Source of the DNA: Apostichopus japonicus
Lineage: Eukaryota; Echinodermata; Holothuroidea; Aspidochirotida; Stichopodidae
Direction of reading: 5' to 3'
Assembly (NCBI RefSeq): GCF_037975245.1
Contig: NC_092572.1
Location: 9,023,501-9,087,500 of the forward strand
Length of the DNA stretch: 64,000 nucleotides
Below, piece by piece: positions 14,464 through 24,990 of this stretch (the first letter of the stretch is position 1; the number at the start of each line of letters is the position of its first letter). Position numbers and translations under genes: made by a program. The notes under the pieces were generated by a model. The model saw only the letters and a program-made list of their open reading frames with translations. It was not told where the DNA came from and searched no databases.

Positions 14464-14885
14464 ATGCCTTGTTGATTAACACAGTCAACTGTATCACAAT
14501 AGCAATGATGGCCCATAATGTTATATGTAAATTAAGTGAGACATACCACCATGTGATGGTATGGATAAGGTGATTTAACTTATTATGTGTCCCGTAAATT
14601 AAATCATGCCTTGTTAATTAACATAGTTAACAGTATCACAATAGCACTGATCGCCCAGACTGTAATATGTAAATTTAGCGAGACATATATACCCATGTGG
14701 TGGTATGGATAAGGTTATTTAACTTATTATGTGTCCCATAAATTAAATAATGCCTTGTTGATTAACATAGCCAACTGTGTCACTATAGCAATGATCGTCC
14801 AGAATTGTGTATGTAAATTGAGCGAGACATATATCCCCATGTGATGGTATGGATAGTGTTATTAACTTATTATGTGTATATTAAT
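14464..14885. repeat. 143-bp tandem repeat, three copies
   Basis: Copies start at 14464, 14606 and 14750 with ATGCCTTGTTGATTAACA. Each carries GTCAACTGTATCACAATAGC-type, ATGTAAATT and ATGGTATGGATAAGG words in order. Divergence between copies is roughly 10-15 percent by eye. Confidence 0.85.
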
Positions 14886-16023
14886 ATAAAGAACAAAGTG
14901 GTGGCGCTTATTATTCGTTCTTCCTCTGTGTTATTTCAAATGTTTCCGAATGTTTTCGTGTAAATATACAAAATTACTGTCGCAGTACATAACAATTAAC
15001 CACTCATATAATAACAAAATTGTATAACCACTGGTTAATCACTACTGTCGTATGAAAACTAACCACTAATGTAATAAACAAAAGCTAAATACTATACTAG
15101 TTGATTTTACTTATAATATTTGTGGCTTAAATGTTACATCACCTGTAAAAAGAGGTATGACATTATATTGGTTACAAAAACGATAAAACTTTATAGTGGT
15201 TTTAAAAATGATTACATTAGTGTTCAGTAATTTATATTGGTTAAGTTTCTAGTACATTGGTGGTTAACATAACATTTGTTCGCTTATGTTTGTTACATTA
15301 TTTTGTGGTAATTATAACATAAATGTTTGATAATGATTACGTTAGTTGGGGATAGAGAAATTTACACCGAGCTAATCAGCCTCAAGTTTTTAAAATATTT
15401 TAAAATATTAAAATATTAATTTTTTCTTTATCATTCGTATATCTTGTGTCTTTACAACACTATGGACACGTATCACGTGACGTCATTTCATCAGAAACGG
15501 ACTCAACCAAAAGTCATGTGTTTTATCAACCATATCCAATTTCCAAATATTTTCTCACGAAACCTACACTATACAACAGAAACTATAACCTTGTTTACCA
15601 TGAAAATTGTTGCAACATTACCGGCTACGCTATATATAGAATTACAGTTCCTTCTCCATGAGGAACTTAAAATGCATGTACTGCAACGTCTATAACCAAA
15701 TTTTCTTTTTAGAATCCATATGATGTGTCCTACCTTGTTGGGAGAATCCCACCTAAAATATTGGGAGAATCCCACCTAAAACGGCAGTATTAAAGTAAAA
15801 CGATTAACATTTAATAACCCCCGAATCAGCAATTTTGAGACAATACATTGCATCAATGGGAAGTCATTTACGAAGATAAATAATAGGTCACATCCGGGAT
15901 ATGTGAAGACGGGTCTCATAACTGGTATCAGAACGAAAGGTTCGGAAATTCTTAATTTGAACCCGTCGGTGTGCATTCAAAAATGATTGTGTGTTAAAGG
16001 TCACATTCTAATATAAATAATTA
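14886..16023. other. AT-rich intergenic sequence
   Basis: 15738-15782 holds a perfect tandem pair of ATTGGGAGAATCCCACCTAA (the first copy has one change at its start). No gene is seen. Confidence 0.6.
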
Positions 16024-16150
16024 TATATAATTGAAATTGTAGTGAGTTGGAAAATCCAGAACAGTGAAAAAAATTCCAGCCTCCACCGGGATTCGAACCC
16101 GCTTTATATGCGGACACAAAAATTAATCAGGCTACAAGGTTTGTAAGCTA
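16024..16150 (-). mobile_element. tRNA-derived SINE, copy 3 (reverse, 5' part decayed)
   Basis: The minus strand carries the intact B box GGGTTCGAATCCC (16100-16088) and the family tail TTTTTTCACTGTTCTGG...CAACTCACTACAATTTC ending in TA. The A box and leader are hard to recognise. Confidence 0.7.
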
Positions 16151-16494
16151 CGAACACGTGACTATACAGGGAGCATTAAACCTATATACACGACCATTCC
16201 AACCTTTTGATAGCTGTAATAACTGAACAAGGTTTAGTGAGAACCATAAAAACATGATATTAATGTCTATAACGAGTCCTTTCTATAATGTTTGATATTT
16301 ATCAGCTGAGTGATTAAACATTTTTCTTTCATATATGTTTATCTAGTAAATTATTTATCAATGAATTATGTATTTAAGAAATACTGTATATAATAAACCT
16401 GTATATGTTATGCGACATTTGATATACCTTCTTGTCAAATACACGTATTTTTTTTACGTATCCACATTCTAAAACAAAAAGTAAAACACATGTT

Positions 16495-16606
16495 AAGAGA
16501 GAGAGGAGGGGTGGGGGAGAGGGTCGAGAGTGCCGAGAGTGTCGAGATAGAGAATGACTGAGAGAATAGAGAGAGAGAGGGGGGAGAGGGAGATGGAGAG
16601 AGAAAA
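16495..16606. repeat. GA-rich purine tract
   Basis: GAGAG/GGGGGAGAGGG and TCGAGAGTGCCGAGAGTG units; low complexity. Confidence 0.8.
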
Positions 16607-18173
16607 CGCTGTAAAAAATATACAAAACACACTTTTCTGAGCATAAATGCAATGTATTTTATTCTCCCTTCTATTCTGTTATCGTGGCTGTTATTCTAAA
16701 GTTGTGCGATATTATTAGTTACTACAATGTTTGACAAGAACCAACTCAGAGCAAGAATGGTGCATTAAATTAACTAAAAATTTTTTAAAAAAACGTGTAT
16801 TTACAACTATAATTTTATCTATGTTCAACATTGTTTAAATAACAAACGATATTTACATGGTCTTTAAGACCCCACCCCACCCTACCTCCACCCCTGCCGT
16901 TAAGTTCCCCTTAGTTCTAAATAATCCATATTAAATGAGTGTCTTCTTTCATATCATTCCATTTCTTTTTATTTCTTGTCTTTTTTAGAACAAATTGATT
17001 TTGTCCATAAAAACTTGCAATAGTCCAAAAATACCATGTAATATTTAAAGTAAAAATTGATGTTTAAGAGTTAACTGTTGTTTTCCGCGCCCAAAAAAGT
17101 TCTATCAAAATATATATGAAAAAATAGCAATACAAGTAAGTAAAACCTTCCCCAAATTATTTGTAAAGGAATGTATTTGTAAAAGAAAGAGATCTGTTCT
17201 CAATACCCGAATTCATGAAACATGAAAGACATTAGTAGAACGATAATTCAAACTTATCCTTTATAATTTTACATGAAACCTTAACATTGAGCGGTACTAC
17301 AAAGTGTAATTGGAAACTTAATGTGATATAACTCGAGTAATCTTACGCCGTTGCTACGACTAACTATTCTTAATTTAGACTTGATCAAGTCTCCGACGGC
17401 TGTTCGTCTACAATTATCCAGCGATTCGCCAAAAAAAAGCGGAGTTATCGTTTTATAATTAAATCCAGAAACTTTGCGGTCCGATTTGAAACAGTATTGA
17501 GTATCCAATCACCACGCCTGATGAGAGTGGTGGGGGGGTGGGGAGCGATTGGCTGAGGTGACATTGGGATGATGAATCATTAATTTTTATTTTCATAAAT
17601 GTGCTTTAGGAAAATTGAAGACTGCTGAAGAATGTTTCTACGGCTTTCCTGAGCGATCTATCTGGCTGTTTTTGGCGTTATCGTGTCGTGTCCTTTGGAG
17701 GAAGGTAGACGACAGATGAGAGGGCGCAGATAGTGGGGCAGGTACGTAGCCAGGCCTGGTCACACTGGGGAGTCGATGCCCAACCTGTGCAGAATCCCCC
17801 CCCCACCCCTCTACACACACACACACACACACATTCACACCATCATGTGTACGAAAATTTCAATTTCCAGGACACGAGTAGTTTTTCCTTAAAGTCGGTG
17901 TCACTCCTCAAATTGCTAATACCCTTCCAACTCGTGGCTACGGGCCTGTTTAGAAGGAGGACTAACAGTATCTTGGAATCATTTTTGGCAAATTAGTGTC
18001 AAGGATGAAATAGGACGATTTTTATAACGTCTATACCTCCTCTGAACACTTCAAGCAGTCTCTGTCCTGGTTAAATGCAGTATAGGAGGATGGCCGGTAA
18101 CCTCTTCGGTGATGTCTGATGTAGACCACTGTATAACGTAAATAACAGTTATGATGACGTTGACGTTTTTCCA
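16607..18173. other. Region past the GRL stop codon
   Basis: Includes the GRL 3' UTR (extent unknown), a CA microsatellite at 17812-17832, and C/G runs near 17525 and 17797. Confidence 0.5.
17586..17591 (-). terminator. Possible polyadenylation hexamer of the GRL gene
   Basis: AATAAA on the minus strand about 580 bases past the GRL stop. The region is AT-rich, so this is weak evidence for the transcript end. Confidence 0.2.
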
Positions 18174-18251
18174 TCACGTGCCAATCGTTGGTGGTTCCGA
18201 CGTCTGAACCTCCGAAATCAGAGCGTAATATGTGATCCCAAGACCTCCAAT
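18174..18251 (-). CDS. Grl: GRL gene, last coding exon
   Basis: Residues 475-499 then TGA. The acceptor is TTTCCATTCACAG. It encodes GLGITYYALISEVQ and a short polar tail ending PPTIGT. TY at 481-482 sits where insect receptors have the TY motif, but the spacing to the glutamine (seven residues) differs from the usual five. Confidence 0.75.
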   Translation of the reverse strand: MGGLGITYYALISEVQTSEPPTIGT

Positions 18252-21200
18252 CTGTGAATGGAAACGATATAAATTGAGAATTATTAAACAATTTTATGAT
18301 TTTATAACTCAATCGATCAATTAGTGTTTTTCTTTCTCGTTTCTCTTTGCTTTACCGTGTGTTGACACTTGGCTGAAGAGGGGTGAGTGAGTAGGGGGTG
18401 TGGGGGGGGGGTGTACAGTTAGATTGATGGTATACTGTTAAATCAAATATGGGCTTAAATTTATCCTTCCTTTTTATTTACTTTTAATCTTATAGACACG
18501 TTTAAGATTGTACTTACAGTTAAAATAAACGGTTTAGTGAGAACCACTAAATCATATATGGAGAATCCCACAGGCTCATTAGATAGCCGAGCAAGAAATG
18601 TTTGCATCTATGTGGAGAGAGAGAGAGAGGTGGAGAGGCGGAGAGAGAAATGAAAAGAAAAATTTAAAGTGAAAGTATTCTGTCAATGAAATTAAAAATG
18701 GGCGCGATTTACGGTTACAATTCATGGTGTGTGCCAACGTATTATCAGGGAGTTGTTATGGAACAACTCCCTGGTATTATTTCGATCACTCAAGCCACGT
18801 TTAAGAGGCTTGTAAGTAATGAGTAAAAGGTTAGTACACGTGGAGTACACGTGGAGTACAGGTGGAGTACAGCTGGAGTACAGCTGGAGTACACGTGGAG
18901 TACACGTGGAGAACACGCAAGTATACACGTGATTACACGAATATTTCGCTTGGTTTGAGTGCGAATACAAGCCTCTAAAGGCGAGTACTTAATTTTGCAC
19001 CAACATATAGATCTACAGTAAACTGTACACTGAATTTCCAGCATTCCGACGAGTACAAGTAACGCGTATGTGTAAAGTCGAGTACTAATCGACGACAGCC
19101 TTAAGGAAGAGTACCTCGGGTACGCAACTCTGCTAGACCACGGGTACAAGTATGTACGAGTATATGGACTCTCTCTGTGACGTAATATCCACACATCATT
19201 CGTTACCATTTGATCAAGCGAAGAAAATTTACCTCGCGTGATTAAAACTACTTCCTTTAACCTTATTAATTTACGAGTTATAGTGACCGTTTAATTCAAC
19301 GCAACGGACAAAAAATAATCAATAGTGTTTAGTATCATCCATTAAGAAGTGTCCCCCACCCCCTTCCCCGTATCCCTCCAGCAAAAAATAACGACAGTTT
19401 AACCAATTAAATTGCTAACAATTTATCGGCTTGTCAAAATTGTCTGCAATCTGTATTTTGTTGTCGGCCAAAACTGGACTCAACGTTGGATGGACAGATA
19501 CGTACTCAGTGTAAGGTAAAATATATGTCTACCACAATGAAAACAAAAGGAGCTTTTACGAAAAAAATTCAACATATTTTAAATGAGATTATATCACAAA
19601 CAAAAAATGTTATGAATATGGTGCAAATTGGCTAGGTGTCCTTAGTATTTTACGTCATACTTACGTAGTGTAGCAAAGTTCTAATGCTGAGTTTTATTTA
19701 TAGCTTTCGTTTTAAATATATATATATATATATACACATGCTATAATATACGCTTAAATTTTGTAACCCTTTAACAACCATTTACCTATCTGAAGTAGCT
19801 TGCAAACTTTATTTACCTGGAGAAGTTGGTCCATTGTCACATTCTTCAAGTCAATCTTAAAGATATGCTCTCGCGGATCATGAGCCTGTTATAAGGAAAT
19901 ACAAACAAATACAAAAGCTGATACATAACCGACATAAACAACAAAAATGCAGCATAAACATGAAACAAATATATAAAAAAAAAAACATATTCAGATATAT
20001 TTTAGAAATGAATATAATTCCTTTTGAAATCTCATAATTTGAGCATGCTTGTACATTATGACGTGTGATGTTACAATCACGAAGGGATTGTTTACAATTT
20101 TCGTACTTGACAATGTCGAGGGCGGTATTTCACTAAAGACAATCCAGAGCCGAATATTGAGGTAGGCGACAAGACGGGGGTACCGGAAGCTATGTTTGCA
20201 ACAACAAACAGAATAACATCAGATGTCAACTTCTAGCACAAACCACTATATAAAGTAGCTTACATTTTGTGGAAATCACCTTCCCGTCCATCGCCACTCC
20301 ACCCACCCCAACCCCACCCTTCGTGTAGTTCAATTGGCTTCACTTTCTATATTGATGAAGCATCTTCAATGCAGCCAAATACCTTTTCCACGACAATTGG
20401 TAACGCCTGTTATGACTAAATATAACAGCTCTATGCAATTTAATGCAGTTTCAACACGAAAAAATGCCCTGGTTTGACCTGTACGATTTCAATTATGGTT
20501 TGCACATGCGCTGTTTGCAAAAAGTTAAGCCAAGTATATTTAAGTGCTGCTTGTGACATATATCAATGGTATGACAATAACTCGTTATGGGTTTTAATTG
20601 GCAAAGCTTCATGTACTGGCCATCACACGCTGGGAGTAATACCATTACAAAAAATTTCATTATCCGAACGCCCGAGAAACATGTGTACTATTTGATTAGT
20701 GTATAAACGGTAGAAGATGTATACATGCGATGTACAAACAGTGCATGTTATTAGGATGTAACCGGTCATTCAAGGTTAATTTGTTTCTGGTTTAAACGTA
20801 CTAAAATACTTCCTCTTCATTAGCGTTTAAGGTGATCGATCAGATGCTTGGCCTTAGCTGTTGTAATTGATTACGACGCCAGTGTATCGAAGGTTGCCAG
20901 GAAGGAGGTATGTAAGCATTTAATTACGTAATTGTCAAATGAAGTTGACGTTGTCTTAGAAAGTACAACACCTTGGCTCTTTAATGAGACAATTAACTCA
21001 GTTAGGATCTTTAAACCAATAAGAGAGGAGGGGGTGGGGGGGGGGGTTATTCTCCGTTTCGGGAGATTTTCTAATTTAAATGTTATTTGGAGGGGGCAGG
21101 GGGAGGTTGTCATTTTATAAATCTTGGATGTCACACTGCAGGGGCGTATCCAGGATTTTCCACTAGGGGGGGGGGGGGCGTCAGGCATGAATGATCGCCG

Positions 21201-23720
21201 TCCTGGGGGATGGGTCTAAGGGGAGGGGTGGACAATTTTTGCTTTCGAAGAAGGGCTGAAATGCAAAATGGTGCCATATGTGATCCATTTTTCGACCTTA
21301 ATAATAAGCAACATTTCCAGTAAAAATGGACACAAAATGCACAATTTAGTATGGCTGGCATGTCACTTAGTGTTTATAGTGATAATACAAACACAATTAC
21401 CATCTATGTTTCTAAAACTATTATGCCGCCGAACTTCGCCAGAACCTTTTTTTGGCAAACAAAAAATAAAGCATACGGGAGGGGGGGGGGGGTTGAGCGA
21501 TCACCGACATCTCACATAAAGGTCGTCATCAATTTTTTTTTTTTTTTGCTAAACTTTTTTTTTTTTGGTGACGGCTAATAGGGGGGGCGCGCGCCTGTTG
21601 CGCCCCCCTGGATACGCCCCTGCACTGCCATTTGCTTTCACCTTTCAATTTCTGACTTGGTTGTGAATGTTATGTTTCTTTCTTTCATTTTATTTCATAT
21701 TTTCAAATTACAATGTTAAAGTACTACGGACTTGTTTAAGTCTCCAATCTTTGGTGTGAAGGAACATTAAGCCTTTGAGATCTCTCAAGTAGGGAAAAAA
21801 TATTCTTAGTTGTTCGTCACAGTTATTTCTATTACATAGATCAATGATACTGGTATAAGGTCTGTTTTCTATTTGTGCAACCTGAGGAGCAGATCCAGTA
21901 ATTTATATAGACTGGGGTAGGGCACTGTCCATGTTATAGGGGGTAAGTGGTCCTCCTCTCCCTCCCCGCCCCCTCATCTCTAAAAAAAACATTTCATTCA
22001 TCAAATGATGCATTCCGGGGCAAACATCGACAAACAAATATGTGTGATTCCATCGAATTTTGATCAGATTAAGCCGGAATGACAGCTTAGATTAGTACTC
22101 CTAAAGATCCTTACACACAGCCGTTACTATTAAGCAAATGGAATTTCCCTCACTTCGCGCATGCGTGCATTAATGTGTCTGCTATATAATTCCAGTACAT
22201 GGATGATGTGCTATTACAAATTGCAACTATCATTTTTCGTTGATGCACTATACATCAATGAAAGCTGTGTTCGTACGTTTAAGGCTGTTTAGATTAAAAT
22301 TTTGCACTGGCAAAAAAGGTGATTATAATGATGTGAAATTTAAACATAGCTTACAACGGGTTTCTATCAGTAAATGTATGTAAAACACAGTATCCGGGCT
22401 TAGGGAACACATGAAGTTTTACCCAATGCCACCATACTTAGTATTATACCTACTTACCTTCGAACTAACGAGGGCCGCTATCCACGAGACCACACAGATA
22501 TTCACAAATATAGAGATGAGCCAGACAATATACATGAAATATGCAGAGTAGTGCCCTGAAATGGAGTTACTGAATAGTAGATTATATAACAGGAAGCAGG
22601 CTAATGGTACCATGGTTCCATAAGCGATCAGGTTAAGATACGTGAATAGGCTGTCGTTGCAGAGACGCACCGCGTAACAGAGGTCTTCGTGGTCGTGGCG
22701 AAGATCTTCAAAGTTTTCCGGAAATACTTTGCGTGCTCGCGCTTTTGTGATGGCGCGCGCAAAGCGAGCGTCAAAATTTTCAAATTGACGAATAAAGCAA
22801 ATGCAAACGGTGACGAAGAGGAAGATGGTATAGATCCAACTGGCGAAGCAGAAGATGTTGCTTACGATCACGTATAAGTGCAGCGCTATATCCCGTGAGA
22901 AGGGAGCCACGAAAATATCCGAAGAATTACGAATGCTCTCTATCGGTCCAAAGACACCGAACGTCTGGTTCAAAATATGGCTTGTGATATAGATAATGCC
23001 AACGATGGCAAAAATCCGACACCAGCGACGCAGCCAATTCAGGTTAATTCGATTATAGTGGTCCGACTGAATTGCAACTTCCCAATGATGAAAGAATTGG
23101 CACATGCTACTCTTTCGAGTTATTGCCAAAAATATAGCTGTGTGGTTCAGGGCACACTGTAACAGGAATGTAACATAAATCATTTTGAAGTAGAGTCGGT
23201 CCGGGTCCAACACAGCGCCGACAAAGAATGACGGCACAAAGCGTAGAAAATTTAACCAGAGCACAATCATAACGATGACGCCATATAGTTTGCCGTTGAC
23301 GATCTTCCTGAATAGACCTCGTTTCGTAACCTTCGACCCATGTGGATCGATGACGTTGGAGTGCCACAAACCGAACACTCGCATAGCGTTCAGTAGTGGT
23401 GACATACCGTGGTAGAAAGTCAAATTCAAATCATCGCGATATCTGACCGAAAACGGTAAATCGTATAAATCGTCATTTTCATCCATGATGTAGTCATTGG
23501 ACATCTTCGAAGACATTTCAAACGATACATCGGATGGTCGTTTGTCCATGCCATTAGAAATGGTGACCACCGCGTCGTTGACGATTCCATTACCATTAGA
23601 GTTATTGATCGGAGGAAGGTTTTTCGGTTTGGTTATACCGCGTGATTCAATCGTCTCCTCGGTTCCAAGGTTTCCGATTAACGGTCCGACGCTATTTGAT
23701 CGTGACATTGTTAAAATCAT
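18174..23720 (-). CDS. Grl: Gustatory receptor-like (GRL) seven-transmembrane protein, four coding exons
   Basis: Join of 23720-22458, 19885-19817, 18607-18518 and 18251-18174 on the minus strand gives 499 residues; all three introns are phase 0 with GT-AG ends. Seen: a long polar, probably cytoplasmic N-terminus (about 1-140), then hydrophobic segments near 144-168, 177-200, 233-252, 279-312, 356-384, 392-417 and 462-487. An Asn-rich extracellular-type loop lies at 250-270 (NQTF, RNSS). After the sixth segment come SSK|AHDPREH and EPVGFSIYDLVVLT, then GLGITYYALISEVQ, which resembles the TY-containing seventh-segment signature of insect gustatory receptors. An in-frame TGA directly precedes the ATG, fixing the start. 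Known: insect members are ligand-gated channels with the N-terminus inside; echinoderm and cnidarian GRLs exist, and a Nematostella member acts in body patterning. Ligand and role here are unknown. Confidence 0.85.
18518..18607 (-). CDS. Grl: GRL gene, coding exon 3 (90 bp)
   Basis: Residues 445-474, MQTFLARLSNEPVGFSIYDL and VVLTKPFILT. The acceptor sits after a (CT)n polypyrimidine tract (CTCTCTCCACATAG) and the donor is ACT|GTAAGTA. It forms the first half of the seventh membrane segment; the PVGFS-hydrophobic pattern is typical of this part of gustatory receptors. Confidence 0.78.
18746..18773. mobile_element. 28-bp palindromic micro-element with 7-bp target-site duplication
   Basis: Perfect 12-bp arms (CAGGGAGTTGTT and its complement) around ATGG. 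Perfect GTATTAT direct repeats flank it at 18739-18745 and 18774-18780. It lies in intron 2 of the GRL gene. Confidence 0.75.
18834..18916. repeat. 11-bp minisatellite (GTACACGTGGA)n
   Basis: About seven copies of GTAC(A/C)(C/G)(G/C)TGGA with a period of 11. It lies in GRL intron 2, 54 bases from the 28-bp palindromic element. Confidence 0.9.
18966..19175. repeat. GAGTAC-rich cluster 1
   Basis: Irregularly spaced GAGTAC, CGAGTACAAGT and GGGTACAAG words, continuing from the 11-bp minisatellite. Confidence 0.6.
19817..19885 (-). CDS. Grl: GRL gene, coding exon 2 (69 bp)
   Basis: Residues 422-444, AHDPREHIFKIDL followed by KNVTMDQLLQ. The acceptor is CCTTATAACAG and the donor is CTCCAG|GTAAATAA. 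It corresponds to the intracellular stretch between membrane segments 6 and 7. It was found by looking for the missing C-terminus downstream of exon 1. Confidence 0.75.
21139..21622. mobile_element. hAT-type MITE, 484 bp, in GRL intron 1
   Basis: The 16-bp inverted repeats are perfect: CAGGGGCGTATCCAGG at the left and its complement at 21607-21622. Only a 5-bp flanking repeat (CACTG) is visible, not the usual eight. It contains poly(G) and poly(T) runs and no transposase. Confidence 0.8.
22458..23720 (-). CDS. Grl: GRL gene, first coding exon
   Basis: Residues 1-421, covering the N-terminal domain and membrane segments 1-6. It ends TCGAAG|GTAAGTAGG; reading past the donor adds only 12 unrelated residues before a stop. 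The exon starts at 23740 after a pyrimidine-rich acceptor (TTTCTTTTTCTTCAG). The 20-base leader before the ATG ends in an in-frame stop, so upstream exons are non-coding. Confidence 0.9.
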
Positions 23721-23740
23721 TCAACAAGAGCGTTGATTTC
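23721..23740 (-). other. GRL 5' UTR piece between acceptor and start codon
   Basis: Twenty bases between the splice acceptor (AG at 23742-23741) and the ATG. The last three bases are TGA in frame, which rules out an N-terminal extension. The 5' exon and promoter lie further right and were not identified; an AAT array begins about 140 bases away. Confidence 0.6.
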
Positions 23741-23877
23741 CTGAAGAAAAAGAAAAGAAACACAAATGGAATATTCTAAAGCTAAAAAAATTTGCGATTG
23801 GGTTTTGATCTAAGAGTATGGATTTTCACCCTTTTCGTATCAGTGTGACGTTGTCTTCCGCCCGGAAGATCCCTTTA

Positions 23878-23929
23878 ACAATAATAATAATAATGATAAT
23901 AATAATATATAAAAAAAAATAATAAAAAA

Positions 23930-24015
<86 letters not shown>

Positions 24016-24108
24016 CGATAACGATAACGATAATGATAATAATAATTATAATAATAATAATAATTATAATAATAATAATAATTATAATAATAATAATAAT
24101 AATAAATA
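23878..24108. repeat. (AAT)n array with AATG/AACG variants
   Basis: Mostly AATAAT, with (GATAAT) and (GATAAC) blocks at about 23998-24040. It is the tail of the reverse SINE end next to it. Its long poly-I/poly-Y frames are artefacts. Confidence 0.95.
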
Positions 24109-24170
24109 ACATCAATATAGCGCCTAATTTTACTTAGTTTCAAAGCGCTTAACAAAGGAAAATAGAAACA
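24108..24170 (-). mobile_element. SINE 3' end with AAT tail
   Basis: The minus strand reads AAGCGCTTTGAAACTAAGTA then AGGCGCTATATTGATGTTAT, continuing directly into the (ATT)n array at 23878-24108. That is the usual 3' terminus of SINEs with an ATT tail; the 5' part is not recognisable. Confidence 0.5.
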
Positions 24171-24957
24171 AAGCATACAAACACTAAGAATAAAAAAGAA
24201 ACGCTTTATGTTGTCTTTTGAAAATTTCAATGAGGGTGTGATCAACATAACTTCATATTAGGAAGAGCCTTTCAATTGAGGACACGGAAAAGCAAACTGT
24301 TTATCACCAAGTTCATAAACTGAAGCACAGTCTAGTTCAATTGCACTGGAACAGAAATTGTACGCCTTCAGATGGGTACTATATAGATTTGGAAGGGGAA
24401 AAGTTTGCATGGGGTGAAAATTGGGGGCGTAGTTCCAAAATGTTACCAATTTACAAACCATACCCACCTGTTTACACTCTGCTATTACACTTTCCCATGC
24501 ATCCAACTCATCTACGTATTGATATTTTGGAGGGTGCATTCTCCCACTTCACTGAGTTCACTCCTGTTCACCCCACCCGCTACCCATGCCCCCCCCCCCT
24601 CCATCCGCAAATGGCATATGAACCGATTTATTTCCGGATAATGTACACAATATAAACCCGAACGTGTAATATTTAGTACAGTGTGACGTATATACCTACT
24701 AAGTTCCATACAATACTCAATTCGCCTCGAGCAAATTCCGCGGAGACAGATCATGGTATAAAGTTATATTTTAACGGATGAAATCTTGGAATTTTTTAGT
24801 CATGGCCGATGGAAATTTAGAAAAATGAAATGAGCATTTGCTACGCGGGATACCAGGTGAACCACAGCAGGTGATGTATCGAACACCCGTCTCCTAAAAC
24901 AACCACACAGGTGTTATCCCGTTAGCATTGCATCGATTTTCACACGCAATATAATAC

Positions 24958-24983
24958 CATGGAGCTATAAACAGAGCTCCATG
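24958..24983. mobile_element. 26-bp palindromic micro-element with 7-bp target-site duplication
   Basis: Nine-bp arms CATGGAGCT/AGCTCCATG surround ATAAACAG. Perfect ATAATAC repeats flank it at 24951-24957 and 24984-24990. The arm start resembles the CAGGGAGTT arms of the other two elements. Confidence 0.72.
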
Positions 24984-24990
24984 ATAATAC

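Noticed and set aside
15738-15782. ATTGGGAGAATCCCACCTAA pair as a regulatory tandem site
   Set aside because: A simple 20-22 bp duplication with no nearby gene; no evidence of function.
18031-18312. 93-residue minus-strand frame over the last GRL exon
   Set aside because: It reads the GRL exon in the wrong frame; the frame joined to upstream exons gives GLGITYYALISEV and a stop.
23107-23367. 86-residue minus-strand frame inside GRL exon 1
   Set aside because: Shadow of the receptor in another frame.
23826-24248. 140-residue poly-Tyr/Ile frame on the minus strand
   Set aside because: It is the AAT microsatellite and adjoining SINE tail read through, not a protein.
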